Positions 7,082 to 11,362 of a stretch of DNA of 11,362 nt are shown one piece after another. The position numbers were made by a program, and so were the translations under genes. The DNA is taken from contig CAMWRK010000049.1 of assembly GCA_947176655.1 (NCBI GenBank), forward strand, positions 1-11,362, given 5' to 3'. Source of the stretch: an uncultured Prevotellaceae bacterium (GTDB taxonomy: Bacteria; Bacteroidota; Bacteroidia; Bacteroidales; Bacteroidaceae). The notes beneath the pieces are model-generated. The model was not told the DNA's origin, did not search any database, and was given only the letters and a program-made list of their open reading frames with translations. Within the stretch, counting starts at the first letter, position 1, and every line of letters begins with the position of its first letter.

Positions 7082-8221
7082 TTACTGTTCTGCGGCGATA
7101 ACGATTGTTACGCGGTTCTTGTCGTTTTCCTTGAACGGCTGTTCCGTGTCACCCTTGTATTCGGTAGTGATACGCTCGGATGCTATGCCGTATTCCTTGA
7201 CAAGCATGTTCTTCACGCTTACTACACGCTTCTGCGAGATGGTGCGGTTGATTTTCTTCGTTCCGGTTCCTGCATCGGCATAGGCCGTAAGGTTGATCTT
7301 TGCTGTCGGGTGCTGCTTCATCCATTCGGCGAGTTTCTGAACCTTACCCTTTTCTGCAGCCGTTATTTCGGAGCTGTTGATGGTGAAGAAAATCTCTTCG
7401 CGCATGGTCGCTTTCTTCACTTCGGGCTGTACAACGGGCTTGGGCTCTTCTTTGGTCTGCATCGTTCCCTCCACAACCGGAGTCGTAGCCACGGCGGCAG
7501 CGGCGTTGCGTGCGTTGTCATAGTCCAGCTGGCTCAGTGCGCTGCCTGTGTCGCTCTGTCTCTTCTTGTGGAAGCCGAACTTGTACGTCAGACCCACGAG
7601 AGCGGCAATCTGCCAGTCATCGCTGTTGTCGCGCTTTGAGTTGAAACGGTCGTCGGTGTTGTTTGCCGTCACTTCGAGGTTTATGCCGATATGCTTTGAG
7701 ACGTTGGCCTCAAGAGCGGCACCCAGGCGGATGTTGTGCGAAATCCTGCTGTCCGTCCATGTTGTAGGCTCTGAGAGCTGCAACTGTCTGGCAAGGCTGT
7801 TGTAGCCCTTGTCGTCCCATGCGTAGTTGAAGCCGAAGCCGCCGATGAGCATCACGTTCAGCGGGTGAACCCTTTTGGGAGAGAATATGTTGCAGAGATT
7901 GAACAGAAAGTCTATGTCTGTAGTGATGTACTTGTAGTCGAAAGCATATTCCTTTCCGCTTACCTTATATCCGGATTTGCTCTTCCATCCCTGTACGTTC
8001 AGGCGTGCACCCATTCCGGGTATGAAGAATCTGCCGACTGACACTGCGCCGATAGGCGTTATGAGATTTGAGGCGGATATGTCTGTCAGTGTTATCTGGC
8101 CGCCGCCCTGAACCCCGATGAATGTATAGGGGTATGGTTCATAATCCTTCCCGTTTTCCTGGGCAGAGGCATTCAGCGTGCATATCACGGCCAAAAGGAA
8201 GAATAAAAATCTTTTTTTCAT
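7082..8221 (-). CDS. OmpA-family outer-membrane protein with beta-barrel and peptidoglycan-binding domain
   Basis: The 379-residue precursor has a classic signal peptide (cut after ASA, residue 20). Residues about 30-217 alternate short hydrophobic strands with polar loops and end in LTYKFGF, which fits a small eight-strand outer-membrane barrel. Residues 219-272 form a flexible linker rich in Ala, Pro and charged residues. Residues 276-376 are the OmpA C-terminal domain: IFFTINSSEI, then INLTAYADAGTG with Asp316, NRTISQKRVVSVKNML with Arg332, and the closing NDKNRVTIVI. Asp316 and Arg332 correspond to the residues that hold meso-diaminopimelate in OmpA and MotB. The role is tethering the outer membrane to the cell wall. 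It follows the SusD gene by 122 bases and is probably its own unit, bounded by a hairpin on each side. No consensus promoter is evident upstream. Confidence 0.93.
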   Translation of the reverse strand: MKKRFLFFLLAVICTLNASAQENGKDYEPYPYTFIGVQGGGQITLTDISASNLITPIGAVSVGRFFIPGMGARLNVQGWKSKSGYKVSGKEYAFDYKYITTDIDFLFNLCNIFSPKRVHPLNVMLIGGFGFNYAWDDKGYNSLARQLQLSEPTTWTDSRISHNIRLGAALEANVSKHIGINLEVTANNTDDRFNSKRDNSDDWQIAALVGLTYKFGFHKKRQSDTGSALSQLDYDNARNAAAAVATTPVVEGTMQTKEEPKPVVQPEVKKATMREEIFFTINSSEITAAEKGKVQKLAEWMKQHPTAKINLTAYADAGTGTKKINRTISQKRVVSVKNMLVKEYGIASERITTEYKGDTEQPFKENDKNRVTIVIAAEQ

Positions 8222-8263
8222 TATTATGGTAATGTAGTTTATACTTGATATTTTATTTTAGCG

Positions 8264-8332
8264 GTTAGCGTGTTAGCGGATGAGCGGGTTGGTGGATATG
8301 AGTGGGTTAGCGCTCACTTCTCATCCGCTAAC
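8264..8332. repeat. GTTAGCG heptamer cluster with 13-bp inverted repeat between SusD and OmpA genes
   Basis: The heptamer GTTAGCG occurs at 8264-8270, 8272-8278 and 8306-8312, with its reverse complement at 8326-8332. The perfect inverted repeat GTTAGCGGATGAG (8272-8284) / CTCATCCGCTAAC (8320-8332) encloses 35 bases. These contain a diverged direct copy of the same pattern (GTGGATATGAGTGGGTT after GCGGATGAGCGGGTT) and the palindrome AGCGCT. On the minus strand the hairpin could end susCD transcription, since it begins 12 bases beyond the SusD stop, though the following sequence is A-rich rather than U-rich. The layered direct and inverted copies look like an intergenic repeat rather than a plain terminator. 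Confidence 0.6.
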
Positions 8333-8343
8333 CTCTCCACCTC

Positions 8344-10746
8344 TCACCGTTTATTGCTGAAGTCGGGCAGGGGCAGGAACCAGTTTTTCTTGTCGTTCAG
8401 CTGGTCAGCCCAAGCCTCGGCATTCTGTCCGCGTGCCTTTATCTTGTTGACCATGAACTGTTCGGGATTGCTGCGACGGTTGGCCACACGCATTAGGTCG
8501 AAGAAACGGTTGCCCTCGAAGGCAAGTTCCAGACCTGCTTCGTCCAGAATCAGGTCTTCTATGGCTTCCTTGACATCCTCTATGTTGTTTCTGTCGTATA
8601 TTTCAGCCTTGGTCATCTTGGGCTTGCCGGCAGCCTCCAACTTGAGGTTGATCTGGTCTACGTAGTTGTATACGCTCTTCTTTTCGTTAGGCTTAAGCAT
8701 GCCGCAGCCTTTCTGATGTATACCTCGTGTGTAGTATTCGTTCTCGGTACTGGCAAAAGGATAGGTACTTGTGGATGGAGTGGTAGTCTCAAGCACCGGG
8801 TAGTCATGTATCCAACTAACAATCGTGTATGTTTTGCCCTCGAACTGCCCCTTGTTGAAATCAAGCCACAGTATACCCTGCGATCTCTCCCATTCATCAC
8901 GGCTGATGTAGTCGCAGATGATGTGCGAGTTGTCCGGTGTGAAGTTGGCATATTCCACTATCTGGGTGCGGATACCGTCGTTGTAGTCGGCAATGGTGTC
9001 GAAGTGAGACTGAGCATTGGCAATGATGTATTCGGCAAAGGCAGTGCTGTCGGCCAGGAAACCCTCCTCGCTGAAGTCCTTGCTGCGTATTACGCACATC
9101 TGATTCGTCTCCCAGTCCTCTGGCAACACTATTGTCACCTGTTCCGGCTTGTTGTCCTCGCCGAACACGATGTTTCCTGCCTCGTCGAACTTGGTGCCTG
9201 TGTGCTCATAATGCACGCGCATAGTCTTCACGGCGAAGTCGCTCTCACTTGATGGCACCCATTCGCTGTTTCGTGTCAGACCGTTCTTCAGGATTGCGAA
9301 AGCATAACCCGGATAACCGGCGCGGTTCAGAGCCTCGGCAAAGCGCAGCCATATAAGGCTCTTGCGGTAAACCATGGGGAACACAGTGCTGTATACCTGG
9401 CTGGGATTCTGCTTCATGATGTAGCGTTCCGTTCTTGTTTCGTCTACATAGTAATTGCCGGAATTGTAACGGCGGATGTATCCGGTTCCGCTGTTGACAC
9501 CAGCGCTGAAAACGGTGTTGTCGCCTGCTATACCGCGTGCGTCTCCTACATTGTCCAGCACAACCAATTGTGTGAGAGCCTCATTGTCGAGGTTTGCACT
9601 GCTGCTGGTGACATAGGTCTCATATTTCTGTGCTAGACGCAGTGTGTCATATCCCGCACTGGGACCCAGCTGACGCTCCCAGTTGACGCTCAGACTGATT
9701 GTTGCGCGTGAAACAGAGTCTTTGCCGGTACTCTGGCGTATGGTGGCCTCGAAACCGTACAGATCATTCACACCGCGCTGCACCATGCCCCACAGAGCAT
9801 TTGTACTGGAGGGAATGGCGGTTACGGATTCCTGTTCTTTGTTTTTGGCACCATTCTCATTCCATGGGTACCCGTAGTTGGAGGCTCCTGGGGTTTGTCC
9901 GTTTGTCTTCGGATAAGCTAATGAATAGTAATTAGATGGCAGTGCACCGCCGTACTTGCCGTCCAGGAACTTATAGTAGTATTCGGCAGCCTTTGGGTAA
10001 TTTTCATCTCGGTTGCTCATCAGATACAGATCGGCAAGAACCACAGCTGTAGGGAACATGGCCTTTGATGAGTGACATACGGTGGTGGTGTAGCCGTAGT
10101 TGTTATACTGCGGATAGCCCCACTGTTCTTCGATCTGGTATGCACGCAGCATTCTGCTTTCGAGTCTCTCCCACAAATTGGTCGCATTCACACGATTTTT
10201 TTCGTTTTGGGTATCGAAGTTGATAATGTCGTTTGTGGTCAGCTTAGGATCCAGGTAGAAGGGCACGTCGCGATAGTTGATGACCAGCTGCATGTATGTC
10301 CATGCGCGGATAGCCTCCACCTGTGCATACTCGCGCAACATGTATTTCTCGCCGTCGGCCTTCTCCATTACGGTGTCGGCCATTGCCAGATAGGCATTGC
10401 AGGAGTTGATGACATGGTAGTAGTCGCTGACTTTCAGGTAACGGTTGGCACCGTCCTTGATGTTCTCCGTGTCGCCGTTCAGACCGAAGCTGAGAATGGC
10501 GTTGATGCTGTCGGTGGTGAACTCGCCGCCGTCTATGAGGTCACCTCTGCATTCGCCGAGGATGACATATCTTTCGCCTATGTTCTGAAGGCTTTTCAGG
10601 ATGCCCCAGTAGGAATAGAGCGTATCTCCGGCTACGGTGTAGGAGTGGCGGTCGCTGTCCGGGGTCATCATGTCCTCGCAGGAGGTGGTGGCCATACCCA
10701 GCCCCATGCAGAGGCAGAGTATGGTTATGATTGATTTGTTCTTCAT
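8344..10746 (-). CDS. SusD/RagB-family nutrient-binding outer-membrane lipoprotein, unusually long
   Basis: SusD proteins sit as a lid on SusC transporters and capture glycans or peptides at the cell surface. The N-terminus is a lipoprotein signal with lipobox ATTSC, so Cys23 should be lipidated. The N-terminal half carries helical, TPR-like SusD features such as EYAQVEAIRAWTYMQLV and YPKAAEYYYKFL. The C-terminal RagB/SusD signature is clear: LILDEAGLELAFEGNRFFDL at 732-751 and a terminal NWFLPLPDF. At 800 residues it is well above the usual 450-650, so the middle part probably holds inserted loops that shape ligand binding; which ligand cannot be told. It starts 18 bases after the SusC stop, the normal susC-susD arrangement. 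No sigma/anti-sigma or enzyme gene of a polysaccharide utilisation locus is visible in this window. Confidence 0.95.
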   Translation of the reverse strand: MKNKSIITILCLCMGLGMATTSCEDMMTPDSDRHSYTVAGDTLYSYWGILKSLQNIGERYVILGECRGDLIDGGEFTTDSINAILSFGLNGDTENIKDGANRYLKVSDYYHVINSCNAYLAMADTVMEKADGEKYMLREYAQVEAIRAWTYMQLVINYRDVPFYLDPKLTTNDIINFDTQNEKNRVNATNLWERLESRMLRAYQIEEQWGYPQYNNYGYTTTVCHSSKAMFPTAVVLADLYLMSNRDENYPKAAEYYYKFLDGKYGGALPSNYYSLAYPKTNGQTPGASNYGYPWNENGAKNKEQESVTAIPSSTNALWGMVQRGVNDLYGFEATIRQSTGKDSVSRATISLSVNWERQLGPSAGYDTLRLAQKYETYVTSSSANLDNEALTQLVVLDNVGDARGIAGDNTVFSAGVNSGTGYIRRYNSGNYYVDETRTERYIMKQNPSQVYSTVFPMVYRKSLIWLRFAEALNRAGYPGYAFAILKNGLTRNSEWVPSSESDFAVKTMRVHYEHTGTKFDEAGNIVFGEDNKPEQVTIVLPEDWETNQMCVIRSKDFSEEGFLADSTAFAEYIIANAQSHFDTIADYNDGIRTQIVEYANFTPDNSHIICDYISRDEWERSQGILWLDFNKGQFEGKTYTIVSWIHDYPVLETTTPSTSTYPFASTENEYYTRGIHQKGCGMLKPNEKKSVYNYVDQINLKLEAAGKPKMTKAEIYDRNNIEDVKEAIEDLILDEAGLELAFEGNRFFDLMRVANRRSNPEQFMVNKIKARGQNAEAWADQLNDKKNWFLPLPDFSNKR

Positions 10747-10764
10747 ATCTTTGTATAATTACAA

Positions 10765-11362
10765 TTACAGGTTAAGTGAGACACCTATGTTGAAACTGCG
10801 ACCGCTGGGTATACGGCCTGTATCTATGCCCTGATAGAGAGTACCGTTCTGTGCACTGGTCTCGGGATCGAGGCCGAGATACTTCGTGACGCAGAACACA
10901 TCGTTGGCCTCGCCCCATATCTTCATGCCCTGCAGCCAGGTGTTATGGTATGGGAGAGTGTAGGTCAGACGCACGTTCTTCATCTTCAGGTAGCTGCCGT
11001 CCTCTATCCAGCGGCTGCTCATGCGCTCGTTCTCCACGTAGCCGAGATTGTTTGTGAAGCATGCGCGCGGCATGTCAGTCACTTGGTTGTTGTATGACCA
11101 GCGGCGTGCCATGGCTGTGCTCTGGTTGTAGGAGGTATTGCCGGCCTCAAGGCGCGAACGCTGGTAGTTGTAGATGTCGTTGCCTACGCTGTACTTGAAG
11201 ATAACGTCCAGACGGAGGTTCTTCCATGTCAGGTTGGTGAAGATGTTGCCGTAGATGTCTGGATTGGCATCGCCGATGGCCACTTTGTCGCTGTCGTCTA
11301 TCCATCCGTCGCCGTTCTGGTCTACGAATGCCATGTCGCCTGCGCCGAACTCGCGGTAGCTG
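10765..11362 (-). CDS. SusC/RagA-family TonB-dependent transporter, C-terminal part (5' end outside window)
   Basis: The open frame runs off the window's right edge; about 198 C-terminal residues are visible. They show the end of a 22-strand TonB-dependent barrel: AFVDQNGDGWIDDSDK (a calcium-loop-like DxNGDGxID motif usual in SusC), NIFTNLTWKNLRLDV, IEDGSYLKMKNVRLTYTLP, the WGEANDVFCVTKYLGLDPE segment typical of family C-termini, and a final strand GRSFNIGVSLNL. An internal Met at 11334 is not the start, because the frame continues upstream with SYREFGAGD. The protein imports the nutrient captured by the adjacent SusD protein, driven by TonB. The plug, carboxypeptidase-like and TonB-box regions lie outside the window, so substrate class cannot be judged. 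Confidence 0.95.
   Translation of the reverse strand, partial: SYREFGAGDMAFVDQNGDGWIDDSDKVAIGDANPDIYGNIFTNLTWKNLRLDVIFKYSVGNDIYNYQRSRLEAGNTSYNQSTAMARRWSYNNQVTDMPRACFTNNLGYVENERMSSRWIEDGSYLKMKNVRLTYTLPYHNTWLQGMKIWGEANDVFCVTKYLGLDPETSAQNGTLYQGIDTGRIPSGRSFNIGVSLNL

Noticed and set aside
11290..11331. EF-hand-like DxNGDGxIDxxD motif as a separate calcium-binding protein
   Set aside because: This motif is common within SusC-family barrels and the frame continues in both directions as a SusC protein.

Overview
The window looks like chromosomal DNA of a Bacteroidales bacterium. It carries a SusC/SusD pair, a Bacteroidota-type promoter (TAnnTTTG -7 element) before gdhA, Bacteroidota-style OmpA and PEP/pyruvate-binding proteins, and few strong Shine-Dalgarno sites. 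Roughly balanced base composition and protein style suggest Prevotellaceae or a relative, but the genus cannot be fixed from this sequence. All seven genes I can support lie on the minus strand, so transcription runs from high to low coordinates. No RNA genes, insertion sequences, CRISPR arrays or phage genes were seen, and no gap between genes exceeds 300 bases.

Layout in transcription order: (1) the 3' end of a SusC-type TonB-dependent transporter (10765-11362) and, 18 bases on, an unusually long 800-residue SusD/RagB lipoprotein (8344-10746), forming an outer-membrane nutrient uptake pair with no degradative enzyme visible here; (2) a short intergenic region with a GTTAGCG heptamer cluster and a 13-bp inverted repeat; (3) an OmpA-family outer-membrane barrel protein with a peptidoglycan-binding domain (7082-8221), followed by a perfect 14-bp hairpin; (4) three tightly linked genes, each junction an ATGA stop/start overlap: a CHASE2 membrane sensor without output domain (5788-6975), a small cysteine-rich exported protein (5222-5791) and a 1112-residue exported TPR-CHAT protein with an intact His-Cys dyad (1887-5225); (5) gdhA, NADP-type glutamate dehydrogenase, from its own promoter (368-1705); (6) the start of a PEP/pyruvate-binding protein (1-221), preceded by an inverted repeat that contains its likely ribosome binding site.

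The most interesting part is the CHASE2 / small Cys-rich protein / TPR-CHAT operon. CHASE2 domains are extracytoplasmic sensors normally joined to a cytoplasmic enzyme. Here that enzyme is missing, and both co-translated partners carry export signals. I infer a split sensor-protease module acting in the periplasm, in which a caspase-like CHAT peptidase is the effector. This inference rests on domain recognition and gene arrangement only. The other genes look like ordinary housekeeping or nutrient uptake functions.
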